From assembly GCF_000422885.1 (NCBI RefSeq), contig NZ_AUGX01000001.1:311238-375237 (forward strand): a stretch of 64,000 nucleotides of DNA, written 5' to 3'. A program made the position numbers and the translations under genes. The notes beneath the pieces were generated by a model that saw only the letters and a list, made by a program, of their open reading frames with translations, was not told where the DNA came from and did no database searches. The DNA comes from Ottowia thiooxydans DSM 14619 (lineage in GTDB: Bacteria > Pseudomonadota > Gammaproteobacteria > Burkholderiales > Burkholderiaceae_C). This document shows, piece after piece, positions 35,170-43,115 of this stretch. How positions within the stretch are numbered: position 1 is the first letter of the stretch; every line of letters begins with the position of its first letter.

Positions 35170-35952
35170 ATGCCCAATTTCGATTTCATCCAATACGAAC
35201 GCAAAGGCGCTGTAGCCTGGCTGACCATCAATCGCCCCGAAGTGCGCAATGCGATCAATAGCCAGGTGATGCGCGAGTTGCATACCGGGATCGAGCTTGC
35301 CGAAGACGACGAAGAAGTGCGCGCTATCGTGCTGACGGGTGCGGGGGATCGGGCCTTTTGCGCCGGCGGGGATCTTCAGCCCTCCACTCAGCAGTTCGTG
35401 CGTGATTTCTCGCGCATGGATCTGCCACTTGTTCGGCTGATCACCAAAGCCACGCAGAGCACGCTTCCCATCATCGCGCGGGTGAATGGCCACGTGATGG
35501 CGGGAGGCATGGCGTTGTTGAGCATGGCTGACATGGCGGTTGCCGTAGACAGCGCTCGCTTTGGCCTGCCTGAGGTCAAAATTGGAATGTTTCCCTTGCA
35601 GGTGGATGCGCTACTGCAGCGCTTGATTCCTCGCAGGAAGATGGTGGAGATGAGCTTGACTGGGGAGCCCATCACCGCTGACGAAGCGCTTGCCATCGGT
35701 TTGGTCAATCACATTGTTCCCGCAGCCGAATTGGACGCCAAGTTGGATTGGTTGCTCTCGCGCCTGCTGGACAAATCACCCACCGCGGTGCGGCTAGGCA
35801 AACAATCCATGGAAGCCGTGGCCGACATGACGCTTCAGCAAGGCCTCACCTTCATGGCTCAGCAGCTTGGCACCATGGCACTCACGCAAGACTCCAAAGA
35901 GGGCCTTGCCGCCTTCGCCGAGAAGCGCCAGCCACATTGGACCAATCGGTAA
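35170..35952 (+). CDS. Enoyl-CoA hydratase/isomerase family protein
   Basis: A 260-residue crotonase-fold protein. The oxyanion-hole segments are present (VLTGAGDRAFCAGGDL; RVNGHVMAGGMALLSMADM), with FGLPEVKIGMFP after them. Crotonase hydratases normally have two Glu here. In this protein the first is replaced (GHVMAGGMALLSM lacks it), while E in PEVKIG remains, so hydration is possible but not certain; isomerase or lyase activity is an alternative. Between the ligase and an HMG-CoA-lyase-like gene, methylglutaconyl-CoA hydration would make sense. Confidence 0.85.
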   Translation: MPNFDFIQYERKGAVAWLTINRPEVRNAINSQVMRELHTGIELAEDDEEVRAIVLTGAGDRAFCAGGDLQPSTQQFVRDFSRMDLPLVRLITKATQSTLPIIARVNGHVMAGGMALLSMADMAVAVDSARFGLPEVKIGMFPLQVDALLQRLIPRRKMVEMSLTGEPITADEALAIGLVNHIVPAAELDAKLDWLLSRLLDKSPTAVRLGKQSMEAVADMTLQQGLTFMAQQLGTMALTQDSKEGLAAFAEKRQPHWTNR

Positions 35953-35969
35953 AACCGAGAAGTAGCGCC

Positions 35970-36938
35970 ATGTCTGATTTTCCCAAGTCCGTGAACATCT
36001 GCGAGGAAGGTCCTCGGGAAGGTTTCCAGAGCGAACCCAACATGGTTCCAACGGCTGACAAGATCCGCTTCATCGAAGCACTCGCGGAAACCGGCGTGAG
36101 GGAAATCAACTGCGTTTCTTTTGTAAATCCCAAGCGCGTGCCTCAGATGGCGGATGCAGAGGCCGTGGCTGCGGGCATCCGCAAACGCCCTGGTGTGCAC
36201 TACACCGGAACCATTCTGAATGCGGCGGGGTTCGATCGCGCGAGAAAGACCCCCCTGGACTGCTTGCCGCTGTTGTTTCTGTCCGCTTCAGAAACGTTTG
36301 GCATTCGCAATAGCAACAAGAACCGCACGGAGGCCTTGGCTGAACAGCAGGAGTTGTTGAGCCTATACCAGGCGGCCGGTTTCACACCACGGGATGGCTA
36401 CGTCTTCACGGCTTTCGGCTGCGCGTACGAGAGCGATATCGCCCCGTCCACCGTGGTGCGTGCAGTATCAGAATTGCTCGAGCTTTTCAAAGGTCTGCCG
36501 GTGCCACGCATTGTGCTGTGCGATACGGTGGGTTGGGCCCACCCCTTGTCCGTGGAGCGTCTGGTGGGTTCATTGCGCGAACGCTGGCCTGAGCTTCGTC
36601 TGGGCTTGCATCTGCACGACACGCGTGGCTTGGGAATAGCCAACGCCATGGCCGGCTTGCGTCTGGGTGTCGATCACTTTGATAGCTCCTGCGGAGGGCT
36701 TGGAGGCTGCCCCTTCGCCGGCAATACGGCGGCGGCGGGGAACATAGCCACTGAAGAGTTGGTGCAGATGTGCGAGGAAATGGGTATCAGCACGGGCATC
36801 GATCTTGAGCGACTGATTGAATGCGTGGCGATGGCGGAGGAGATAGTCGGTCATCCGCTGCCGTCCAAGGTCGCGCATGCGGGCTCTCTTGCGGCGAGGA
36901 GAAAGCGCAATGCGCAAATAGCGCTTTCTGCCAACTGA
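35970..36938 (+). CDS. Hydroxymethylglutaryl-CoA lyase-like protein
   Basis: A 322-residue TIM-barrel of the DRE/HMGL family: VNICEEGPREGFQSEPN (substrate-metal motif with Glu-Gly-Pro-Arg-Glu in place of the usual Asp-Gly-Leu-Arg-Asp), then LCDTVGWAHP, GLHLHDTRGLGIANAMAG with the His-x-His metal site, and the active-site Cys loop SSCGGLGGCPFAGNTAAAGN. HMG-CoA lyase cleaves HMG-CoA to acetyl-CoA and acetoacetate; relatives cleave citramalyl- or other 3-hydroxyacyl-CoAs. It sits 17 bp after the hydratase gene. The EGPRE variant hints at a modified substrate. Confidence 0.83.
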   Translation: MSDFPKSVNICEEGPREGFQSEPNMVPTADKIRFIEALAETGVREINCVSFVNPKRVPQMADAEAVAAGIRKRPGVHYTGTILNAAGFDRARKTPLDCLPLLFLSASETFGIRNSNKNRTEALAEQQELLSLYQAAGFTPRDGYVFTAFGCAYESDIAPSTVVRAVSELLELFKGLPVPRIVLCDTVGWAHPLSVERLVGSLRERWPELRLGLHLHDTRGLGIANAMAGLRLGVDHFDSSCGGLGGCPFAGNTAAAGNIATEELVQMCEEMGISTGIDLERLIECVAMAEEIVGHPLPSKVAHAGSLAARRKRNAQIALSAN

Positions 36939-36959
36939 GACGGCGTGAACGAATCCGTC
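36939..36959 (+). ncRNA. Small hairpin motif, copy 2 (stem GACGG/CCGTC)
   Basis: Immediately after the lyase stop: GACGG, loop CGTGAACGAAT, CCGTC. Compared with 32128-32148 the middle stem pair changes from A-T to C-G on both sides while the loop is kept (10 of 11 bases). Confidence 0.5.
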
Positions 36960-37017
36960 ATGCCCGCTTTGGCATTAAGTTGAATATTGCACCAACTAGA
37001 AAACAACCGGAGACATC

Positions 37018-37974
37018 ATGAAGATAAGCACCCTCCTCGCTGGCGCGGGCCTGCTGATTTCAAGCGGTTTAGCTTTCGCGCAGTCCTATCCCAACAAGCC
37101 CATTCACTTCGTTACCGGGTTCGCTGCAGGGTCTTCGATTGAGAATCTGTCTCGCATCGTGCTGGATGACATTTCCAAGCGTACGGGTGCGGTGTTCGTA
37201 GTGGAGCAGCGTCCGGGCGCCTTGGGCATGATAGGTATGAATGCGGTGGCGAAAGCCCCACCTGATGGGTACACACTCATGCCCACCTCCAGTGCGACCC
37301 ACTCCTCAGCACCGCAGTTGACCAAGATGACCGTCGCCGATCCAGTCAAGGACTTCACACACCTCGGCGCGCTGGATCGTTTCCATTTGATGCTGGTCGT
37401 CAACGCCAGTTCAGGCATCAAGACCGTTGAAGATCTTGTGGCAGAGGCGAAGAAGAAAAGCCTCAACTATGGATATGGCTCAGCCACTGGCCAGGTGGGC
37501 GCCTCGGCTTTTGTGCGCGCTGCGGGGATTGACAGGAATGTGGTGGGAATTCCGTATAAGAGTCAGCCGCTCGCATTGACGGACCTCGTGGGCAATCAGG
37601 TGCAATTCGTCACTTCCGATTTGCCTTCAGTAGACGCATTGGTTCGCGGAAACAAGCTCACCGCCTTGGCAGTCTCCGGAGACAAACGTGCCACCTTATT
37701 CCCTGATGTTCCCACGCTGACCGAGCGTGGCATCAATGCGGAGTTGATCGGCTGGGTAGGCGTTGCCGGACCTGCTGGCCTGCCGGAAGAAGTACGTACC
37801 TGGTGGCAGCGCAATCTGACCACTACGCTTAACAGGCCCAACGTCATTGAAGATTTCAAGGCAAGAGGTGTTGAGCCATTCATCCTCTTCGGACCGACAC
37901 TAGAGAAATTCGTAGCCGACCAGTATCAAGTCTGGGGCCGCCACATCCGCGAAGCGGGCATCAAGCCAGAATAA
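37018..37974 (+). CDS. Bug/TctC family tripartite tricarboxylate transporter substrate-binding protein
   Basis: A 318-residue periplasmic protein with a signal peptide (about 1-21, GLAFA-QS) followed by YPNKPIHFVTGFAAGSS, the Bug family opening, and VVEQRPGALGMIGMNAVAKA. Bug proteins capture carboxylates, often dicarboxylates, and either feed TctAB permeases or act as sensors. No TctAB is nearby. A purine-rich CCGGAGACATC precedes the ATG. It closes the ligase-hydratase-lyase operon, supporting an organic-acid substrate. Confidence 0.9.
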   Translation: MKISTLLAGAGLLISSGLAFAQSYPNKPIHFVTGFAAGSSIENLSRIVLDDISKRTGAVFVVEQRPGALGMIGMNAVAKAPPDGYTLMPTSSATHSSAPQLTKMTVADPVKDFTHLGALDRFHLMLVVNASSGIKTVEDLVAEAKKKSLNYGYGSATGQVGASAFVRAAGIDRNVVGIPYKSQPLALTDLVGNQVQFVTSDLPSVDALVRGNKLTALAVSGDKRATLFPDVPTLTERGINAELIGWVGVAGPAGLPEEVRTWWQRNLTTTLNRPNVIEDFKARGVEPFILFGPTLEKFVADQYQVWGRHIREAGIKPE

Positions 37975-37980
37975 GGTGCA

Positions 37981-38274
37981 GAGTTGACCATTCCAGGTGG
38001 ACTCTAGGCCGGCCCGTTTCCAACGCACAGGTCTCCGCCTTCTGGACACGCCCCTTACCCTCACCCTGCTCTCTCCTGCATGCGGGAGAGAGTTCTAACT
38101 CAGAAAGCCGTGGAGTAGGCCCACCTGAGCGGAAACGCGCAGCGCCACTATGGACACGCCGCTTGCCCCCACCGGTTGGCCGGCCCCGCCCAGCCTTCCC
38201 CCAGATGGGAAGGAGTAAACCAGCCTCCGGTTCTGGGACTCGAGTCGACAGGCGCGCCTGCATCAGGCTCTCCA
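37981..38274. repeat. Degenerate repeat units preceding the 132-bp array
   Basis: The string CAACGCACAGGTCTCCGCCT at 38021, the palindrome CTCTCCTGCATGCGGGAGAG at 38071-38090, and TCAGAAAGCCG are diverged copies of array sequence. 38217-38295 repeats the segment at 21620-21693. No gene. Confidence 0.7.
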
Positions 38275-38593
38275 GCATGCGGGAGAGGGTTCTAATTCAG
38301 AAGGCCGCGGAGCAGGCCATACGAGGTGGACCGGAGGCAAGCCCGTCTCCAACGCACAGGTCTCCGCCTTCTGGAGACGCCCCTTACCCTCACCCTGCCC
38401 TCTCCCGCATGCGGGAGAGGGTCCTAATTCAGAAGACCGCGGAGCAGGCCATACGAGGTGGATTGGAGGCAGGCCCGTCTCCAACGCACAGGTCTCCGCC
38501 TTCTGGAAACTCCCCTTACCGTCACCCTGCCCTCTCCCGCATGCGGGAGAGGGTTCTAACTCAGAAGGCCGCGGAGCAGGCCATACGAGGGTA
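38275..38593. repeat. 132-bp tandem repeat array
   Basis: GCATGCGGGAGAGGGT recurs at 38275, 38407 and 38539, exactly 132 bp apart. Each unit has the palindrome CTCTCCCGCATGCGGGAGAG, then TCAGAAGGCCGCGGAGCAGG, then AACGCACAGGTCTCCGCC. About 2.4 units with a few changes. 132 is a multiple of three, so long open frames arise by chance; I call no gene. Confidence 0.88.
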
Positions 38594-38690
38594 GCCGCGG
38601 AGCTGGCTTTGCCAGGCCGCTGGCTGCGTCCCCCCCAAGGGGGGAAGGCGCGCAAGCGACTCAGGGGGGAGTCATTTCCTCAGGGGGGAG
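38594..38690 (-). repeat. R1 two-hairpin repeat, copy 2 (inverted)
   Basis: On the reverse strand: TCCCCCCTGAGTCGC, GCGCGCC, TTCCCCCC-TT-GGGGGG, then CCAGCGGCCTGGCAAAGCC. A partial second CCCCCCTGAGG at 38679-38689 lies inside the end of the neighbouring gene and encodes its last residues and stop. Confidence 0.85.
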
Positions 38691-40024
38691 CTTAATACGC
38701 GGTCCACCATCACACCAGCCTGCCCCAGGTTATTGGCAGGATCACACATGGCTTCGAGCTGTGCCCGCGTCACGTGTTTGTTGATCTCAGGGTGCTCGGC
38801 AAGGATGTCGATCAGAGGGCGATTCTTGGTGATCGATTCGCGGCAGAGGTCATACACCAGATCGTGCGCATACTCACGGCCAATATAGGGGCCCAAGCCC
38901 ATCATGACGGCCTCTGACATCACCAAACCGTTGGTGATGTCAATATTGGCGCGCATGCGCGTTGCATCTACTTCCAGGCCCTTCAATACGAACTTGGTCT
39001 GCTTCAACGCACCGGACATGAGGCAGAAAATCTCAGGTAATGACACCCATTCGATTTCCCAGGGACCGGTAGAGCGTTCATGATCGGCCACCATGGCATC
39101 CATCAGCGCGGCTGCATGCTGACGCACCACAGAGATATTGGCGTGGATGTACAGGCACGAGATGGGGTTGCGCTTTTGCGGCATGGTGGAGGAAGAGCCG
39201 CGGCCAGGCGCATAGGGCTCGAACACTTCCGCCACTTCCGTCTGCATCATCAGCTTGACATCCATCGCTATCTTGCCAAGCGAGCCCCCCACCAAACCGA
39301 GGAACGCACCCACTTCCGCGATGGTGTCTCTCACCGTGTGCCAGGAAATCAGCGGTTGGGCAAGCCCCAGTTCCTGCATCAAACCGGCCTGCGTTTCCAT
39401 GGCGCCTTTTTCGAGCGAAGACAGCGTACCGGATGCACCACCAAACTCCCCCATCAGCACGCGAGGCTTGAGCTGTTGCAGACGTTCACGATGCCGGTCG
39501 ATACCGGCCAGTATGCTGGCCATCTTGTAGCCAAACGTGATGGGAGTGGCCTGCTGCAAGTTGGAGCGGCCAATGATGGGCGTGTCCCTGTATTTTTTTG
39601 CCAGGGCGGCAAGCGCATCACCGATCTCATTGAGATCCTGCTCTACCAATGCCAGGCCTTCGCGCATCTGCAGCACAGCGGCGGTATCGGTGATGTCCTG
39701 GGTGGTGGCGCCCCAATGGCAGTACTCACCCAGCTTGTCACGGCAATTGGCGTTGATCTGGTTAACGACCGCAATGATGGGATACCCAATCTGCTCGGTC
39801 TTCGCTTTGAGTTTGTCCCAGTCAATCATGGACAACTCGCAGTTGCGCACGATTTCGTCCGCGGCCTCTTGCGGGATGATCCCAAGCTTGCCTTGAACCT
39901 TGGCAAGGGCTCGTTCGATGTCCAGGTACTTGGCCGTGCGATTTTCGTCAGACCAGACATCGCGCATGCGAACGTCGCTGAACATGTCGCCGAAGATGCG
40001 TGAATCGATGATCGTGGATGCCAT
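38672..40024 (-). CDS. Fumarase/aspartase-superfamily lyase (PurB/PcaB-like)
   Basis: 450 residues with the superfamily signature GRGSSSTMPQKRNPISC, the other conserved segments YCHWGATTQDITDTA and GRSNLQQATPITFG, and the C-terminal helical domain LDVERL-like replaced by EHPEINKHVTRAQLEAMCDP. It belongs with adenylosuccinate lyase and carboxymuconate cycloisomerase. In this operon (CitE-like lyase, CoA-transferase, hydratase) a catabolic role is likelier than purine synthesis: possibly elimination giving fumarate or an unsaturated dicarboxylate. The last residues SSPLRK and the stop come from an R1 repeat. Gap to the CitE-like gene is 49 bp. Confidence 0.85.
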   Translation of the reverse strand: MASTIIDSRIFGDMFSDVRMRDVWSDENRTAKYLDIERALAKVQGKLGIIPQEAADEIVRNCELSMIDWDKLKAKTEQIGYPIIAVVNQINANCRDKLGEYCHWGATTQDITDTAAVLQMREGLALVEQDLNEIGDALAALAKKYRDTPIIGRSNLQQATPITFGYKMASILAGIDRHRERLQQLKPRVLMGEFGGASGTLSSLEKGAMETQAGLMQELGLAQPLISWHTVRDTIAEVGAFLGLVGGSLGKIAMDVKLMMQTEVAEVFEPYAPGRGSSSTMPQKRNPISCLYIHANISVVRQHAAALMDAMVADHERSTGPWEIEWVSLPEIFCLMSGALKQTKFVLKGLEVDATRMRANIDITNGLVMSEAVMMGLGPYIGREYAHDLVYDLCRESITKNRPLIDILAEHPEINKHVTRAQLEAMCDPANNLGQAGVMVDRVLSSPLRK

Positions 40025-40073
40025 GGAGTCTCCTTGAATATGGAAGCGTTAATCTTTCGTTCTAGAGGGCTGC

Positions 40074-40913
40074 CTAAGAGCCACCTAGAGCCAGCACGCG
40101 CTGGGCTTGAAGTACTACGGGCCTGTCGACCATGCGGCCATCCAGCCGCGCGGCGCCAGGCGATGCGGCATCAGCGGCCAATACCCGGCGAGCCCACTCA
40201 AGCGCCTGGGCGCTTGGAAGCAAGGCTTCGTGAATGAGCCCAACCTGTTTGGGGTGAATGCACAGCTTGGCCCCAAATCCAAAACTGCGCGCCTGCGCCA
40301 AGTCAGCCAGAAGCCGGGCATCGTCATCGAGCTGCGGCGTGACGCCAGCCACTGGTGCAGGTAAATCAGACAGGCGCGATGCGATCACGATGCGGCTGGC
40401 GGCATAGGCGAGCCCGCTGGCGTCAACCGAAATATCCATATCCAGCTCGAGTGCGAAATCCAGCGTACCGAACAGCAATCTCGACACACCAGGCGCGCTC
40501 GCGATCTCATCCACATAAGCTACGCCGCGGGCACTCTCTATCAATGCCAGAACGCGGGCGCCAGGCACACCCGTTGTGACAGCGGCAATCTGCGAGGCGT
40601 TCTCCGCTTTTGGCAAGACGATGGTCGCCGCACCGCAAACTCTCAGCGCGCCCAGATCGTCAGCAAAATAAGATGAACCTGCATCATTAATCCGTACTGC
40701 GACCCGCGAGCGCTGCTCCGATGACGCGGATGCCAGCCATCCAGCGACTATCTCGCGAGCACGGGGCTTGTCGTCAGTGCTCACGGCGTCTTCAAGATCC
40801 AGGATCACGCAGTCGGCACCGGTGGCAAGCGCCTTGGCAAAACGATCTTCCCTTGTACCCGGCACAAACAGGTAGGTGCGCGGCGGCAATTCGCTAGTGC
40901 AGTGATTCATCAT
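40074..40913 (-). CDS. CitE-like CoA-ester lyase (HpcH/HpaI family), probable citramalyl-CoA-type lyase
   Basis: A 279-residue TIM-barrel starting MMNHCTSELPPRTYLFVPGT. Motifs are FVPGTREDRFAKAL, DCVILDLEDAVSTDDKPRAR, VRINDAGSSYFADDL, VLPKAENASQIAAV, LALIESARGVAYVDEIA and AKLCIHPKQVGLIHEAL. The family splits citramalyl-, malyl- or citryl-CoA; (S)-citramalyl-CoA to acetyl-CoA and pyruvate is the last step of itaconate degradation. It follows the CoA-transferase stop by 10 bp. A long upstream extension in the same frame only shadows the CoA-transferase. Confidence 0.87.
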   Translation of the reverse strand: MMNHCTSELPPRTYLFVPGTREDRFAKALATGADCVILDLEDAVSTDDKPRAREIVAGWLASASSEQRSRVAVRINDAGSSYFADDLGALRVCGAATIVLPKAENASQIAAVTTGVPGARVLALIESARGVAYVDEIASAPGVSRLLFGTLDFALELDMDISVDASGLAYAASRIVIASRLSDLPAPVAGVTPQLDDDARLLADLAQARSFGFGAKLCIHPKQVGLIHEALLPSAQALEWARRVLAADAASPGAARLDGRMVDRPVVLQAQRVLALGGS

Positions 40914-40923
40914 GGAGGACTTT

Positions 40924-42117
40924 TTAAACTGCCTGCGCAGTATGCAAAGCCTCAATGTCCGAGCCGGAATACCCCAGCTCAGCCAGAATGGCATCCGTGT
41001 GCTGGCCCAGCGCGGGCACGGCGTCCATGCGGGGTTCGCTGTCCCAGCTACCTGGTGGCAACAGGGCCGGCAGAGGTCCTTGGGGAGAATCCACTGTGGT
41101 CCAACGGCCACGCGCCTGCAATTGAGGATGCGCCCAGACGTCTCGCATTGTGTTGACCTGCGCGTTCGCGATCTGCGCCAGCTCCAGCCGCTCCACGACC
41201 TGAGCAGCCGTGATCGTTGCAAAGGCCTCTACGATGATCTGACGCAGCGCCACGCGCTCTGCCACGCGTTTGAAATTCGCAGTAAAGCGCGGATCTGTGG
41301 CCAGCGCGGGCAGTTGCAGCACCTTTTCGCAAAAACTCACCCACTCACGTTCATTTTGCAGGCCTAGCATCACAGTGCCCCCATCTCCCGCAGGGAACGG
41401 GCCGTAGGGGTAGATAGTGGCATGGCTCGCGCCGGTACGCGGCGGCGGCTCTGCTCCCTCGAAAGCGTAGTACAGAGGGTAGCTGTTCCACTCAGTCAGG
41501 GCTTCCAGCATGGAAATGTCGATGCGCTGGCCTTTTCCGGTTTGGCCGCGTTGAATAACCGCCGCCAGGATGTTGCTGTAGGCGTACATACCCGCAGCGA
41601 TATCGGCAATGGATGTGCCGGCCTTGCTGGGCTCTTCAGGAGTACCTGTGACCGAGACAAACCCCGATTCACTCTGGATCAGGAGGTCGTAGGCCTTCTT
41701 GTCCCGATAGGGGCCAGGATTCACAGGATGATCGCCATAGCCGGATATGTCGCAGACGATCAGCTCGGGTTTGAGCTTGGACAAACGCTCATACCCCATG
41801 CCCAGGCGCGCAGCAGCCCCCGGGGCCAGGTTCTGTACGACTACATCGGCTTTCTCAAGTACCAGCCGTTCAAGAATTTTGGCCGCTTCTGGCGACTTGA
41901 CATCCAGCGTCAAGCTTTCCTTGGAGCGATTGGTCCAGACGAAGTGCGAGGCCAAGCCGCGTACGCGCTGATCGTAGCCACGCGCAAAATCGCCTGCACC
42001 AGGCCGCTCGATCTTGATGACCCGCGCCCCCATATCCGCCAGTTGCCGCGTGGCGAAAGGCGCCGCAATGGCGTGTTCGAGGGTGACGACCGTAATACCT
42101 TTTAATGGCTGCAGCAT
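40924..42117 (-). CDS. CaiB/BaiF family (class III) CoA-transferase
   Basis: 397 residues starting MLQPLKGITVVTLEHAIAAP. Typical features are TRQLADMGARVIKIERPGAG, NRSKESLTLDVKSPEA, AYDLLIQSESGFVSVTGTPE with the likely catalytic Asp, and GQRIDISMLEALTEW. It would move CoA from succinyl-CoA or another donor to a carboxylic acid, the first step in itaconate or mesaconate breakdown. It is flanked by the hydratase and the CoA-ester lyase, the gene set seen in itaconate degraders. Start 42117 removes a 26-codon extension without family residues. Confidence 0.9.
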   Translation of the reverse strand: MLQPLKGITVVTLEHAIAAPFATRQLADMGARVIKIERPGAGDFARGYDQRVRGLASHFVWTNRSKESLTLDVKSPEAAKILERLVLEKADVVVQNLAPGAAARLGMGYERLSKLKPELIVCDISGYGDHPVNPGPYRDKKAYDLLIQSESGFVSVTGTPEEPSKAGTSIADIAAGMYAYSNILAAVIQRGQTGKGQRIDISMLEALTEWNSYPLYYAFEGAEPPPRTGASHATIYPYGPFPAGDGGTVMLGLQNEREWVSFCEKVLQLPALATDPRFTANFKRVAERVALRQIIVEAFATITAAQVVERLELAQIANAQVNTMRDVWAHPQLQARGRWTTVDSPQGPLPALLPPGSWDSEPRMDAVPALGQHTDAILAELGYSGSDIEALHTAQAV

Positions 42118-42158
42118 GGCAATGTGTCTTGTTTTAAGTATGTTCAGCGCAACCAGAT

Positions 42159-43016
42159 TCAGCGCAACACGGCGGTGGCATCCATGGTCAACCATCCGTC
42201 ATGGTCGGACGCCCAGAGGCGAATGGTCTTGCCATCTTCCTGCGGTTGGCCATGCACATGGAAAGCGTTCAGATCGAATGTGGGCCGCTGCGCCTTGAAA
42301 CGGAAGCTGGCAATGTCGGCATCCGGCCGCTGGCGGCGCAGCAGGTCCATGAGCAGCGTGGCGATGAGCGGACCGTGCACGATCAAGCCGGGGTAGCCTT
42401 CGACCTCCGTGACGTACTTTCGGTCGTAATGGATGCGGTGACCGTTGAAGGTCAGAGCTGAATACCTGAAGAGCAACACGTCATCTGGCACGATTTCTCG
42501 CTTCCAGGCCCCCTGCTCTGCAGCCTGCGGAGGTGGCGCCACATCGTCGGGCCGCTGCGCTTCCCGGTAAACGATGTCGTGAAATTCGATCAAGGCAGGC
42601 TCACTCGCTCCGTTGCAGCGGACTTCATGCCGAACCTTCACAAACACCAACTTTCCGGTACGCCCTTCCTTGGTGCTCACATCCGCAATGGTGGAAGTTC
42701 GCTCTACTTTGTCGCCCACGCGAATGGGCGAGCGAAATTCAAACTGACTACCAGCCCACATGCGGCGCGGCAGGGGCACGGGTGGAAGGAATCCACCGCG
42801 TTTGGCATGACCATCAACCCCAATTTCCGATTGCCGATACATTGGCAAAAAGTACAGCCAATGCCACAAATGAGGTAGCGGGGAGCCGGCGGGCAAAGCC
42901 GTCGCGGGGTAATCCAGCGTGGCGTTCAACGCCACGACAGGCGTAGGAGTGATGGTGTCCTGGAGAATCTCGCTCCGCCCAACCCAGGCATTCAACGAAT
43001 CAGCTGTGGTGTTCAT
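42159..43016 (-). CDS. Double-hotdog acyl-CoA hydratase (MaoC/FAS1-like; itaconyl- or mesaconyl-CoA hydratase type)
   Basis: 285 residues made of two hotdog halves. The C-terminal half carries YSALTFNGHRIHYDRKYV, the hydratase motif with catalytic Asn/His and Asp, and YPGLIVHGPLIATLLMDLL. The N-terminal half (LPPVPLPRRMWAGSQFEF, IRVGDKVERTSTIADVSTKE) looks like the FAS1-like dehydratase domain of mesaconyl-C4-CoA hydratases. It would hydrate itaconyl- or mesaconyl-CoA to citramalyl-CoA. First gene of its operon; a putative LysR site lies about 90 bases upstream. Confidence 0.87.
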   Translation of the reverse strand: MNTTADSLNAWVGRSEILQDTITPTPVVALNATLDYPATALPAGSPLPHLWHWLYFLPMYRQSEIGVDGHAKRGGFLPPVPLPRRMWAGSQFEFRSPIRVGDKVERTSTIADVSTKEGRTGKLVFVKVRHEVRCNGASEPALIEFHDIVYREAQRPDDVAPPPQAAEQGAWKREIVPDDVLLFRYSALTFNGHRIHYDRKYVTEVEGYPGLIVHGPLIATLLMDLLRRQRPDADIASFRFKAQRPTFDLNAFHVHGQPQEDGKTIRLWASDHDGWLTMDATAVLR

Positions 43017-43104
43017 TTGGATATATCTGCAGAGTGATTGCTAGTATCTGGTTCAGCCTAAGTGTCGGTTACAACGGGTCGTCCGTGAATTGCAACATTC
43101 AGAT

Positions 43105-43115
43105 CAATTGATGCA
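43105..43115. promoter_or_regulatory. Candidate LysR-regulator site, copy 2
   Basis: CAATTGATGCA, identical to 31155-31165, within an inverted repeat ATTGCA-N17-TGCAAT (43088-43116). It lies upstream of the hydratase/CoA-transferase operon. Confidence 0.5.

Noticed and set aside
37981-38593. CRISPR array
   Set aside because: Spacing is regular, but the whole 132-bp unit is repeated including the would-be spacers; no cas genes.
38163-38655. Open frames on both strands in the 132-bp array, with repeated translated segments
   Set aside because: The unit length is divisible by three, so stop-free frames repeat automatically. No ribosome site or family similarity.
39080-40003. 307-codon open frame antisense to the PurB/PcaB-like lyase
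   Set aside because: His/Arg-rich shadow of a conserved gene without motifs.
38672-40024. Calling this gene purB
   Set aside because: Superfamily signature fits, but the operon context is CoA-ester catabolism and the sequence lacks clear PurB-specific features visible to me; left without a symbol.
40914-41222. N-terminal extension of the CitE-like lyase by about 100 codons
   Set aside because: Arg-rich shadow of the CoA-transferase; the family motif begins a few residues after the ATG at 40913.
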